Assembly: GCF_002906165.1 (NCBI RefSeq)
Contig: NZ_PPCN01000006.1
Location: 247,280 to 311,279 of the forward strand
From: Roseibium marinum
GTDB lineage: Bacteria > Pseudomonadota > Alphaproteobacteria > Rhizobiales > Stappiaceae
Length of the DNA stretch: 64,000 nucleotides
Reading direction: 5' to 3'
The notes beneath the pieces were generated by a model that was not told where the DNA came from, made no database searches, and was given only the letters and a program-made list of their open reading frames with translations. Shown here in pieces: positions 57,181-64,000 of the stretch; the first letter of the stretch is position 1; the number at the start of each line of letters is the position of its first letter. Both the position numbers and the translations under genes were made by a program.

Positions 57181-59808
57181 TTAGAATGCCGGCACGGTCT
57201 GGCGGCGGCGCTGCATCAGGATAACAAGTCCCAACAGCAGCAATGCAGGAATGTAGAAGACTTCCTTCGGCATCCTTTCTGCGGGCAATTGCACTTTCGA
57301 AACCACCACGCTCTCGTCGGCGTAGTAATCGTATCCCTGCAATTGGGTGAAATACGGCGTTCCGGGCAGCGGCTCTTCCAGAACCGTCTTGTCCCCGTCT
57401 TCCATGACCGTCAGGCCGATCTTGAACAGGCGGTCGGTGCCGTCGGCTTTCGGCCCGAGTTCAATCACCAGCGTCAGATCCTCGATCTGGTCGGGATCGT
57501 CGAAATCCGGTCCCGAGACCACCATTCGAAGCGTACCGCCATCTTCAACCTGGCCGGCAAGCTGGACCAGATCCGAACCCGGCCGGTCCACATAAGGGGC
57601 CTGGACGTAGTCGAGCCAGAACCCGGGGCGGAAAAGCGTGAAGGCGACCAGAAGCAGGGCGGCGGTTTCCCATATCCGGCTTCTGGCGAGGAAATAGCCT
57701 TGCGTCGCCGCCGCGAAGAGCATCATCGCCGTCACCCCGATGACGAAGATGAAGACCGCCTTCACCGGACCGACGTCGATCAACAGCAGTTCCGTGTTGA
57801 AGATAAACAGGAACGGCAGAAGCGCCGTGCGGATATCGTAGCTGAAGCCCTGGATACCGGTGCGGATCGGATCTCCTCCCGATATGGCCGCCGCGGCAAA
57901 GGCCGCCAGACCCACCGGGGGCGTGTCGTCGGCCAGGATGCCGAAATAGAATACGAACAGATGTACGGCGACCAGGGGAACGATCAGCCCGCTCTGCGCG
58001 CCGACCGTGACGATCACCGGCGCCATGAGCGAAGACACCACGATATAGTTGGCCGTGGTCGGCAGACCCATACCGAGGATCAGGCTCATGACCGCCACCA
58101 GGAAGAGCATGAGCATGAGGTTGCCGCCGGAGAGGAATTCGACGAATTCGCCGACCACCTGGTGCGCGCCGGTCAGGGAGACCGTGCCGACGATGATGCC
58201 GGCCGCGCCCGTGGCCACACCGATGCCGATCATGCTGCGGGCGCCGGAGATCATACCGTCGATGAAGTCCCTGAAGCCCTGTTTCCAGGCAGCGCCCATT
58301 TCTCCGCTAGCCCGCAAGGCCGCTTTCAGCGGCCGCTGGGTGAGCACGATGGTGAGCATGGAGATGGTCGCCCAATAGGCGGACGTGGTCGGCGACAGCC
58401 GCTCGATCAGGATGCACCAGATCAGGATGACGATGGGCAGCAGAAAATAGAAGCCCGTAACGGCCACGTCCCATGCCTTTGGCAGTTCTTCGATCGGCGC
58501 ATTCGGGTCGTCCATCTCAAGGTCGGGATGCCGGGAGGCGATGATGGCCAGGATGACATAGGCGGCAAGGCAGATGATCGCCGCGGCGGCGAATGTCAGG
58601 TTCGGAAAGACCACCTTGATCCAGCCGAGGCCGTAATAGACCACGGCGGCGAGCACGCACATTGCGATGAAGCCGAAGAGAACACCGGAAAGCCGCCGCG
58701 CAAGAGTCGCGGTGACCGTGGGACGCTTCATGCCTTCCAGGCCCAGCTTCAGGGCTTCCAGATGCACGATATAGACGAGGGCTATGTAGGAAATCACCGC
58801 GGGCAGGAAGGCGTGCTTGATGAGTTCGGGATAGGAGATACCGGTGAACTCGGAAATCAGAAACGCCGCGGCGCCCATGACCGGCGGTGTGAGCTGACCG
58901 TTGGTGGAAGAGGCGACTTCCACGGCGCCCGCCTTTTCAGGCGAGAACCCGGTGCGCTTCATCAGCGGAATGGTGAAGGTGCCTGTGGTCACCACGTTGG
59001 CGATGGACGAACCCGAGTAGAGACCGGACAGGGCGGAGGCGACCACGGCCGCCTTTGCCGGGCCGCCGCGCAGGTGACCGAGCAGCGCGAAGGCGAGCTT
59101 GATGAAATAGTTCCCCGCGCCGGCTTTTTCCAGAAGTGAGCCGAAGAGCACGAACAGGAAGATCATCGAGGCGGAAACGCCGAGTGCGACGCCGAAGACG
59201 CCCTCCGACTGCATCCAGTAGTGCCACATGGCCTTGCCCAGGGAAGCGCCTTTCCACTGGATCGCATCCGGCATGAAGGAGGCATGACCGAAGAAGACGT
59301 AGAAGACGAAAACCGAGGCGACAATCACCAGCGGCAGGCCGAGAGACCGGTAGACCGCGATGCCGAGACTGACCATGCCCATGATGGAAAAGACGAGATC
59401 GGCGGTGGTCGGCAGGCCGGCGCGGTTGGCGATTTCTTCCTTGAAGACAAAAAGATAAAGACAGGACGACGCGCCGAGAATGGCGAGGACCCAGTCGTAG
59501 AGAGGAACACGGTTGCGCGGCGAGGTCTTGAAAAGCGGATAGGCCAGCATGGCCAGGGCAAGAGCGAACGCCAGATGGAACTGCCGGGCCTCCTGATTGT
59601 TGAAAACGACGTTGACCCCTGTCACCTCGGTCAGGACGTATGGCACGTCCGAGGCGATATAGATCTGGAAACAGGACCAGACGAACGCGAGTGCGAGTAT
59701 GAACTTGCCCGCGGCCCCCGCCGCGGTCCGGGCGCCGGTCTCGACCACGGCGACCATCATATCCACATCGACGTCTTTATTGCGCCGGGTGTCGTCTTCC
59801 ACTGACAT
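57181..59808 (-). CDS. TRAP transporter fused permease (4TM + 12TM, TAXI type, DUF3394 tail)
   Basis: 875 residues from MSVEDDTRRN, the start supported by GAGGGAC just upstream; the open frame runs further but without a site. It carries many hydrophobic segments: a small-subunit-like part (about 35-210), then a DctM-like part with GLYSGSSIANVVTTGTF near 275-292, TNGQLTPPVMGAAAF and LGMGLPTTANYIV, which are characteristic of fused TRAP permeases. The last 200 residues (from about WETAALLLVAF) form a periplasmic domain resembling DUF3394. With the TAXI protein encoded upstream it imports an unknown carboxylate or amine-containing acid, driven by an ion gradient. Confidence 0.92.
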   Translation of the reverse strand: MSVEDDTRRNKDVDVDMMVAVVETGARTAAGAAGKFILALAFVWSCFQIYIASDVPYVLTEVTGVNVVFNNQEARQFHLAFALALAMLAYPLFKTSPRNRVPLYDWVLAILGASSCLYLFVFKEEIANRAGLPTTADLVFSIMGMVSLGIAVYRSLGLPLVIVASVFVFYVFFGHASFMPDAIQWKGASLGKAMWHYWMQSEGVFGVALGVSASMIFLFVLFGSLLEKAGAGNYFIKLAFALLGHLRGGPAKAAVVASALSGLYSGSSIANVVTTGTFTIPLMKRTGFSPEKAGAVEVASSTNGQLTPPVMGAAAFLISEFTGISYPELIKHAFLPAVISYIALVYIVHLEALKLGLEGMKRPTVTATLARRLSGVLFGFIAMCVLAAVVYYGLGWIKVVFPNLTFAAAAIICLAAYVILAIIASRHPDLEMDDPNAPIEELPKAWDVAVTGFYFLLPIVILIWCILIERLSPTTSAYWATISMLTIVLTQRPLKAALRASGEMGAAWKQGFRDFIDGMISGARSMIGIGVATGAAGIIVGTVSLTGAHQVVGEFVEFLSGGNLMLMLFLVAVMSLILGMGLPTTANYIVVSSLMAPVIVTVGAQSGLIVPLVAVHLFVFYFGILADDTPPVGLAAFAAAAISGGDPIRTGIQGFSYDIRTALLPFLFIFNTELLLIDVGPVKAVFIFVIGVTAMMLFAAATQGYFLARSRIWETAALLLVAFTLFRPGFWLDYVQAPYVDRPGSDLVQLAGQVEDGGTLRMVVSGPDFDDPDQIEDLTLVIELGPKADGTDRLFKIGLTVMEDGDKTVLEEPLPGTPYFTQLQGYDYYADESVVVSKVQLPAERMPKEVFYIPALLLLGLVILMQRRRQTVPAF

Positions 59809-59934
59809 GCCTAGTCCCTCCGCTTGCGCTCCGGTTTTCAGAACGCGCTTCCCCGCGTGGCCAGGCACAGCACCCGGCATCCGGCCCCAGCCGGAAGCGG
59901 TCCCGAGGGACCGTATTCTTTTATATTAGACGGC

Positions 59935-59962
59935 AAAAGCCGGGCAGGCGGACCCGCCCGGC
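59935..59962 (-). terminator. Attenuator-like hairpin between TAXI and permease genes
   Basis: On the minus strand GCCGGGC, a 10-base loop, GCCCGGC, then TTTT. It lies directly after the binding-protein stop codon (14 bases). Such hairpins commonly raise binding-protein output relative to the permease. A second hairpin (GGTCCC-GA-GGGACC, 59899-59912) follows in the leader. Confidence 0.6.
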
Positions 59963-59976
59963 GCATTCTGCGTGGA

Positions 59977-60939
59977 TCACATCCAGCCGCGTTCCGTGTA
60001 GTATTTCACCGCGCCAGGATGAAGCGGAGCGGACAGGCCGTCCTTGATCATTTCTTCTTCCTTCAGGTTGGCGAAAGCCGGGTGCAGCTTCTTGAAGGCG
60101 TCGAAATTGTCGAAAACCGCCTTGACCACGACGTAGACGACTTCGTCGGATACATCGGCGGAGGAGATAAAGGTGGCGCCGACACCGAAAGTGTTCACGT
60201 CATTGTCGGTGCCCCTGTACATGCCGCCCGGAATGGTGGCGACGCGGTAATAGGGATTGTCGGAGACGAGCTTCTCGATCGGCTCGCCCGCCACCGGAAC
60301 GATCTCGACATCGCAAGTGGTTGCCGCTTCCGTGATGGCCGCCGCCGGGTGACCTACGGTGTAGATCATCGCATCGATCTTGCCGTCGCAAATCGCCTGG
60401 GCCATTTCCGAGCCCTTCAGCTCCGCCGCCAGGGCAAGGTCATCCATGGTCATGCCGAAGGCATCCATGACGACTTCCATCGTGGCGCGCTGGCCGGACC
60501 CGGCGTTGCCGACATTGACCTTCTTGCCCTTGATATCCGCGAAGCCGGTAATGCCGGACCCCTTGCGGGCGATCAGGGTGAACGGCTCGGGATGGACGGA
60601 GAAAACCGACCGTTCCTTCTCGAAAGGCCCCTGGTCCTCGAACTTGGAGGTGCCGTGATAGGCATGATACTGCCAGTCGGACTGGGCAACGCCGAATTCA
60701 AGTTCGCCGGCCCGCACGGTGTTGATGTTATAGACCGATCCGCCGGTGGATTCCGCCGAGCAGCGGATACCGTGCTGCTTGCGGTCCTTGTTCACCAGAC
60801 GGCAGATTGCCCCGCCGGTCGGATAATAAACGCCGGTGACACCGCCGGTTCCGATGGAAATATATTCTTCCGCGGTCGCTGCCGACGCGCTCAAGCCGAG
60901 GGCGAAGGCCCCGGCAATTACAGAGTACATGAGTTTCAT
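59977..60939 (-). CDS. TAXI-family TRAP solute-binding protein
   Basis: 320 residues. Residues 1-23 form a signal peptide (MKLMYSVIAGAFALGLSASA, cleavage near TAEE). The TAXI signature is clear: IGTGGVTGVYYPTGGAICRLVN, CSAESTGGSVYNI, GVAQSDW, and DIKGKKVNVGNAGSGQRATM. An ACAGGGGAAC ribosome site precedes the ATG. It delivers substrate to the fused permease encoded 168 bases downstream. The upstream aminotransferase in the same direction hints at an amino acid or amine as substrate (inference). It belongs to the same family as, but is well diverged from, the orphan TAXI protein at 2307-3428. Confidence 0.93.
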   Translation of the reverse strand: MKLMYSVIAGAFALGLSASAATAEEYISIGTGGVTGVYYPTGGAICRLVNKDRKQHGIRCSAESTGGSVYNINTVRAGELEFGVAQSDWQYHAYHGTSKFEDQGPFEKERSVFSVHPEPFTLIARKGSGITGFADIKGKKVNVGNAGSGQRATMEVVMDAFGMTMDDLALAAELKGSEMAQAICDGKIDAMIYTVGHPAAAITEAATTCDVEIVPVAGEPIEKLVSDNPYYRVATIPGGMYRGTDNDVNTFGVGATFISSADVSDEVVYVVVKAVFDNFDAFKKLHPAFANLKEEEMIKDGLSAPLHPGAVKYYTERGWM

Positions 60940-60989
60940 AGGTGTTCCCCTGTTTTACGGTAACGGACGTGGTTCCCCGCGCCCCTGAG

Positions 60990-61009
60990 CACAGCCAGGA
61001 CAGGCTGTG
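60990..61009 (-). promoter_or_regulatory. Dyad in the leader of the TAXI gene
   Basis: CACAGCC-AGGACA-GGCTGTG, a perfect 7-base inverted repeat between the aminotransferase stop and the TAXI start. No T run follows, so an operator or a message-stabilising hairpin are both possible. Confidence 0.35.
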
Positions 61010-61078
61010 AAAGACTTTGCTTGCAACCATTGTATTTGAAAGTTGACGCTAGGACATCCTCATTTGTGAATCCGTGAC

Positions 61079-62416
61079 CTAGGCCCGTCCGATCGACTGT
61101 GTCGCTGCATCGACGGCAGCGCCGAGGCGATCGACGATCGTTTCGATATCTGTCTTCGTTGCGATGAAAGGCGGCGCGATCAGCACGTGATCCCCTTCCC
61201 GGCCGTCGATCGTGCCTCCCATCGGATAGACCATCAAACCCCGTTGCATGGCCTCGCGCTTGATGCGCGCGTGGATCTTGAACGCCGGATCGAACGGAGC
61301 CTTCGTTTCCTTGTTTTCGACAAGCTCGATTGCCTGGAACAATCCCCGGCCGCGAATGTCCCCAACGCGTGGATCCTGTCCGAAGCGCTGCGCCAGGCAG
61401 TCCGTCAGATGCGCGCCCATGGCCATGACATTCGCCAGGAGGTTGTCGCGCCGGATGATGTCCTGCACCGCAAGCCCCGCCGCCGCCGCCATCGGGTGGC
61501 CCATATAGGTGTGCCCGTGCTGGAAGAACCCGCTTCCCTGTTCGAAAGCCTCGAAGATCCTGCCGCTGAGCAGCACCGCCCCGATCGGCTGATAGCCGCC
61601 GCCGAGGCCCTTGGCGATGACCAGTAGATCCGGACTGATCCCCTCCTGCTCGCAGGCATGCAGCGTGCCTGTGCGGCCCATGCCGCACATGACCTCATCA
61701 AGGATCAGCAGGACGCCGTAGCGGTCGCAGATCTCGCGGATCTTGCGGAAATACCCCGGCGCCGGAGGCACCGCGCCGCTGGTCGCGCCGACGACCGGTT
61801 CGGCCACGAACGCCATCACCTGGTCTTCGCCCAGCTCCAGGATCTTGTCTTCCAACTCCCCGGCCGCGCGCGCGCCATAGTTCTCCAGGCTCTCGCCCTC
61901 ATGCTGATGGCGGTAGGCATAACAGGGCGCGATGTGGTGGGTTTCGATGAGCAGGGGGCTGAACTGCGTCCGCCGCAACGCGTTGCCACCCGCCGCGAGT
62001 GCCCCGAGCGTGTTGCCGTGATAGCTCTGACGGCGCGCGATCACATGCCGACGTCCGGGCTGACCGGTTTCCACGAAATACTGGCGCGCCATCTTCAGGG
62101 CCGCCTCCATGGCCTCCGAACCGCCACTGACCAGATAGACCTTATCCAGGCCCTCCGGGGCATCCTCGATCAGCCGGTCCGCCAGCTTTTCGGCGACTTC
62201 CGTGGTGAAGAAACCCGTATGGGCATAGGCGATGGTGTCCAGTTGCGCGTGAAGCGCCTTCAGGACATCCGGGTGACCATGGCCGAGACTGGAAACCGCG
62301 GCGCCGCCCGAGGCGTCGAGATAAACCTTCCCGTCCCGGTCATAGATAAAAACTCCCTCACCACGGGCGGCGACCGGAAGATCGGACTGGATGGATCGGT
62401 GAAGAAGATGAGTCAT
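61079..62416 (-). CDS. Class III PLP aminotransferase (omega-aminotransferase family)
   Basis: 445 residues, full length. Start at MTHLLHRSIQSDLP; its ATG overlaps the stop of the upstream RpiR gene as ATGA. Motifs: LDASGGAAVSSLGHGHP, VSGGSEAMEAALKMARQY, the LILDEVMCGMGRTG strand with the PLP-binding Asp, and LVIAKGLGGGYQPIGA with the Schiff-base Lys269. The GHTYMGHP stretch is also typical. Family members transfer the amino group of omega-amino acids, polyamines, taurine or similar amines to a keto acid. The exact donor cannot be read from the sequence. Its genetic coupling to a regulator and a TRAP-TAXI importer suggests uptake and breakdown of one substrate. Confidence 0.92.
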   Translation of the reverse strand: MTHLLHRSIQSDLPVAARGEGVFIYDRDGKVYLDASGGAAVSSLGHGHPDVLKALHAQLDTIAYAHTGFFTTEVAEKLADRLIEDAPEGLDKVYLVSGGSEAMEAALKMARQYFVETGQPGRRHVIARRQSYHGNTLGALAAGGNALRRTQFSPLLIETHHIAPCYAYRHQHEGESLENYGARAAGELEDKILELGEDQVMAFVAEPVVGATSGAVPPAPGYFRKIREICDRYGVLLILDEVMCGMGRTGTLHACEQEGISPDLLVIAKGLGGGYQPIGAVLLSGRIFEAFEQGSGFFQHGHTYMGHPMAAAAGLAVQDIIRRDNLLANVMAMGAHLTDCLAQRFGQDPRVGDIRGRGLFQAIELVENKETKAPFDPAFKIHARIKREAMQRGLMVYPMGGTIDGREGDHVLIAPPFIATKTDIETIVDRLGAAVDAATQSIGRA

Positions 62417-63321
62417 TGGACTTCTTTTGATGGGGTCGCGATGGGATGGGGCCGTGTAGCGGCATGCGTGCCAAGGCTCGCATGATAGGAATCCACCTGC
62501 CTGAGCGCTTCCAGTGTTTCGTTTTCTCCCTGACCGGCGACCAGAACGGCCAGGATTTCCGCGAGCACAAAGGCGGGTGTCATCGTGTGGTAGAAGGAAG
62601 GGCTCTCCGTTGTCGTGGCGATTGTTATGGTGGCGCGTTTTGCCAGCGGCGAGACCGGACTGTCCGTCAGGGCGACGACCGGCACGCCCTTCTTGTGCGC
62701 GTAATCGACAATATCCAGCGTCAGCTGGGTATAGGGCATGACCGTGACGGCGAAGAGCACGTCGTCCTTGCCCGCGAACCTGATCCGGTCCGACCCGGTA
62801 TTGGCGATGTCGTCCAGAAGGACCGATTTGTCGCCGACAAGCGACAGAATGTAGTTGAGCTGCCAGGCGATCGGGTGGCTGGCCCGCAGCCCGAGACAAT
62901 AGACACGGCGGGCCCTGGCCAGAAGCGTCGCGGCGTCGGTGAGGCGAACAAGCTGCTCCGCCGCAGACAGCGCTTCCAGCTGCCGGGTGACCGACGCGAC
63001 GATCTTCGCCGCGAGCGCCTGATTACCGCCCAGGTTCTGCAATCGTTGCTGATCGCGCGCCTTGCGCTCGAAACTCGTCGCCGGATTGCGCATGGCGTTC
63101 GCATAGGCATCGCGCACGGGATCATAGCCCTCGAAGCCGAGTTGCCTGGCGAGCCGCAACATGGTCGAGGGCTGCACCCCCGCCCGTCGGGCCTGTTCGC
63201 GCATGGACAGAAGCGCCACGTCGCGCGGATTGTCGAGCACGAACCGTGCTGCTTTCCTGACCTCTCCGGAGTATCCGTCAAAGGAATTGATGATCACATC
63301 TGCAAGCGGCGGCGTTTCCAT
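62413..63321 (-). CDS. RpiR-family transcriptional regulator (HTH + SIS)
   Basis: 302 residues. The N-terminal helix-turn-helix (about 20-75: VRKAARFVLDNPRDVALLSM, QARRAGVQPSTMLRLARQLG) is the RpiR type. The C-terminal SIS domain (about 125-250) has RVYCLGLRASHPIAWQL and ALTDSPVSPLA, normally binding a phosphosugar or related ligand. The gene is translationally coupled to the aminotransferase and probably controls the whole operon, including itself through the dyad just upstream. RpiR members next to aminotransferases often regulate amino acid or amine use and not sugars; the ligand here is unknown. Confidence 0.92.
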   Translation of the reverse strand: METPPLADVIINSFDGYSGEVRKAARFVLDNPRDVALLSMREQARRAGVQPSTMLRLARQLGFEGYDPVRDAYANAMRNPATSFERKARDQQRLQNLGGNQALAAKIVASVTRQLEALSAAEQLVRLTDAATLLARARRVYCLGLRASHPIAWQLNYILSLVGDKSVLLDDIANTGSDRIRFAGKDDVLFAVTVMPYTQLTLDIVDYAHKKGVPVVALTDSPVSPLAKRATITIATTTESPSFYHTMTPAFVLAEILAVLVAGQGENETLEALRQVDSYHASLGTHAATRPHPIATPSKEVQ

Positions 63322-63357
63322 GCATCAAACCCTAACGCCTTTTCCACCGCTTGCAAC

Positions 63358-63390
63358 ATTTGTTTCACAATTGCTAATGGAAACACAAAT
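63358..63390 (-). promoter_or_regulatory. Imperfect dyad upstream of the RpiR gene (candidate operator)
   Basis: ATTTGTTTC, 13 bases, GAAACACAAAT, with one extra pair of bases in the right arm, 37 bases upstream of the RpiR start. It is in the right place for autoregulation. Confidence 0.35.
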
Positions 63391-63628
63391 GATGCATTGC
63401 GGAACATCAAGGATGACGGCAGCACTGCCGTTCTCCGATATCTCAACCCCTGTGGCGCTCAATGGCGGCTGCAACAATAAGGTGGATCACCCTGCAATTC
63501 CGCAGGCCGCAACAAAGCGCGCCCCGACGGCGGAAGCCTGCCGGGAAGCGGGGGGCGGGCATTTTCCGGATGTCGATGCCCATCGCGCGGCGACCGGTGA
63601 AATCCGGCGGACGGTGGGGAAGCAGAAA

Positions 63629-63662
63629 AAACAAAAGCCGCGGAAAACCGCGGCTTTTGTTT
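63629..63662. terminator. Bidirectional rho-independent terminator
   Basis: A perfect 15-base stem, AAACAAAAGCCGCGG and its complement, around AAAA, with A/T-rich flanks on both sides so it can act in both directions. Confidence 0.85.
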
Positions 63663-63672
63663 CAGACCGCTG

Positions 63673-63707
63673 ACAAACCCGTCGATTTCGGCGGGTTTGT
63701 TTTTTTG
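63673..63707 (+). terminator. Second terminator-like hairpin
   Basis: ACAAACCCG, a 10-base loop, CGGGTTTGT followed by a run of T. It would stop plus-strand transcription. No plus-strand gene is visible just before it, so it may be left from a lost gene. Confidence 0.65.
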
Positions 63708-63767
63708 ATGGTTTTATATCGGGATTTCGGGCGTTTTTTTGTTTCCGGTGTATTGGCCTTGTCGGCC

Positions 63768-63923
63768 TCAAGCTTGCGCCTGTTTGGGAGGCTTGGTGAG
63801 GGCCATTGCGATCTTCTTGATGTTTTGGGCGGCAGCTGCGAGCAGGCACTGCGTTTGCACGCGCACCAGACTTCGGAACCTGGCATAGCGGTGACCATGG
63901 AGCTGAGAGGTGGCTCGGGAAAT
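63768..63923 (-). pseudogene. C-terminal fragment of a DDE transposase (IS1182/IS5-like)
   Basis: The minus-strand frame ends at 63768 and reads QLHGHRYARFRSLVRV and TQCLLAAAAQNIKKIA near its C-terminus, typical of IS1182/IS5-like transposases. Upstream of this the frame loses resemblance within about 15 residues, where a different element seems to begin. It is therefore a remnant that cannot transpose. Confidence 0.6.
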
Positions 63924-64000
63924 CTGAACAGCCAGGATAAGTGGAATTTCTGCCTGACTTTGGCTTAGATGCCGGAAACAGGAGAGACCATGACGAGACG
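63924..64000 (+). mobile_element. Possible left end of an IS3-like element with the start of its transposase gene
   Basis: From TGAACAGCCAGGATAAGTGG onward the sequence no longer matches the transposase fragment to its left. Near the window edge GGAGAG stands six bases or fewer before an ATG at 63990 that opens MTRR, like many IS3-family OrfA proteins. The terminal repeat cannot be confirmed because the other end is outside the window. Confidence 0.35.

Larger units (their letters stand above)
63391..63767. other. Gene-poor stretch with two terminators
   Basis: About 377 bases upstream of the RpiR gene. Open frames here have no recognisable homology and run through two strong hairpins (listed separately), so I call no gene. 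The right part borders transposon remnants. Confidence 0.55.

Noticed and set aside
59809..59880. Longer start for the TRAP permease
   Set aside because: The ATG at 59808 has a GAGGGAC site directly upstream and the longer part has no homology; the upstream hairpin also lies close by.
62417..62899. N-terminal extension of the aminotransferase frame to 62899
   Set aside because: The extra 161 residues are antisense-free but out of frame with the RpiR gene that clearly occupies this stretch; the ATGA overlap at 62413-62416 gives a standard aminotransferase start.
63462..63968. A 168-codon plus-strand frame near the right end
   Set aside because: It runs through two strong terminator hairpins and overlaps the antisense transposase remnant; no homology or ribosome site.

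Overview
This GC-rich window looks like the chromosome of an alphaproteobacterium. The evidence is the two TAXI-type TRAP solute-binding proteins, a fused TRAP permease ending in a DUF3394-like tail, a TTGAC/CTATAT-style promoter candidate, and dispersed palindromic repeats. A marine Stappiaceae-like host would fit, but I cannot prove the genus from the sequence.

Layout: (1) 1-2227 (+), two tandem PvdE/SyrD-type cyclic-peptide ABC exporters, the first cut by the window edge. (2) 2307-3428 (+), an orphan TAXI solute-binding protein. (3) 3572-49148 (-), a four-gene, 45.6 kb hybrid PKS-NRPS operon. (4) 49553-51817 (+), divergent Sfp-type phosphopantetheinyl transferase, type II thioesterase and a DUF697 protein. 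(5) 52215-56520 (+), an RND efflux pair. (6) 56674-63321 (-), a probable RpiR regulator / class III aminotransferase / TAXI / TRAP permease / universal stress protein operon. (7) 63322-64000, terminators and transposon debris. Two 112-bp palindromic repeats in the same orientation, each starting two bases after a stop codon, bracket the 53 kb from the NRPS to the RND genes.

Assembly line in transcription order: FAAL-ACP-KS-AT-KR-ACP | KS-AT-cMT-ACP-AMT-C-(A remnant)-T-C-(A remnant)-T-C-A-T-C-A-T-C-T-C-A-T-C | half-C-A(+PRMT-like methyltransferase)-T-E | C-A-T-C-A-T-C-A-T-E-TE. A fatty acid would be activated, extended twice (one beta-ketoreduction, then alpha-methylation) and beta-aminated. 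That gives a 2-methyl-3-amino-5-hydroxy fatty acyl starter like those of the mycosubtilin (MycA) and microcystin (McyE) logic. The pocket residues I read suggest Val, Gln, Gly, Tyr-like (D), Gly, one unassigned, and an aromatic (D). The TE probably releases a cyclic lipopeptide, and the ABC pair and RND pump are candidate exporters.

The most unusual points are three NRPS modules that lack a working adenylation domain, with a graded series of A-domain remnants (about 335, 90 and 25 residues), and a protein-arginine-methyltransferase-like domain, barrel included, inserted in an A domain. No rRNA, tRNA or CRISPR array was seen.
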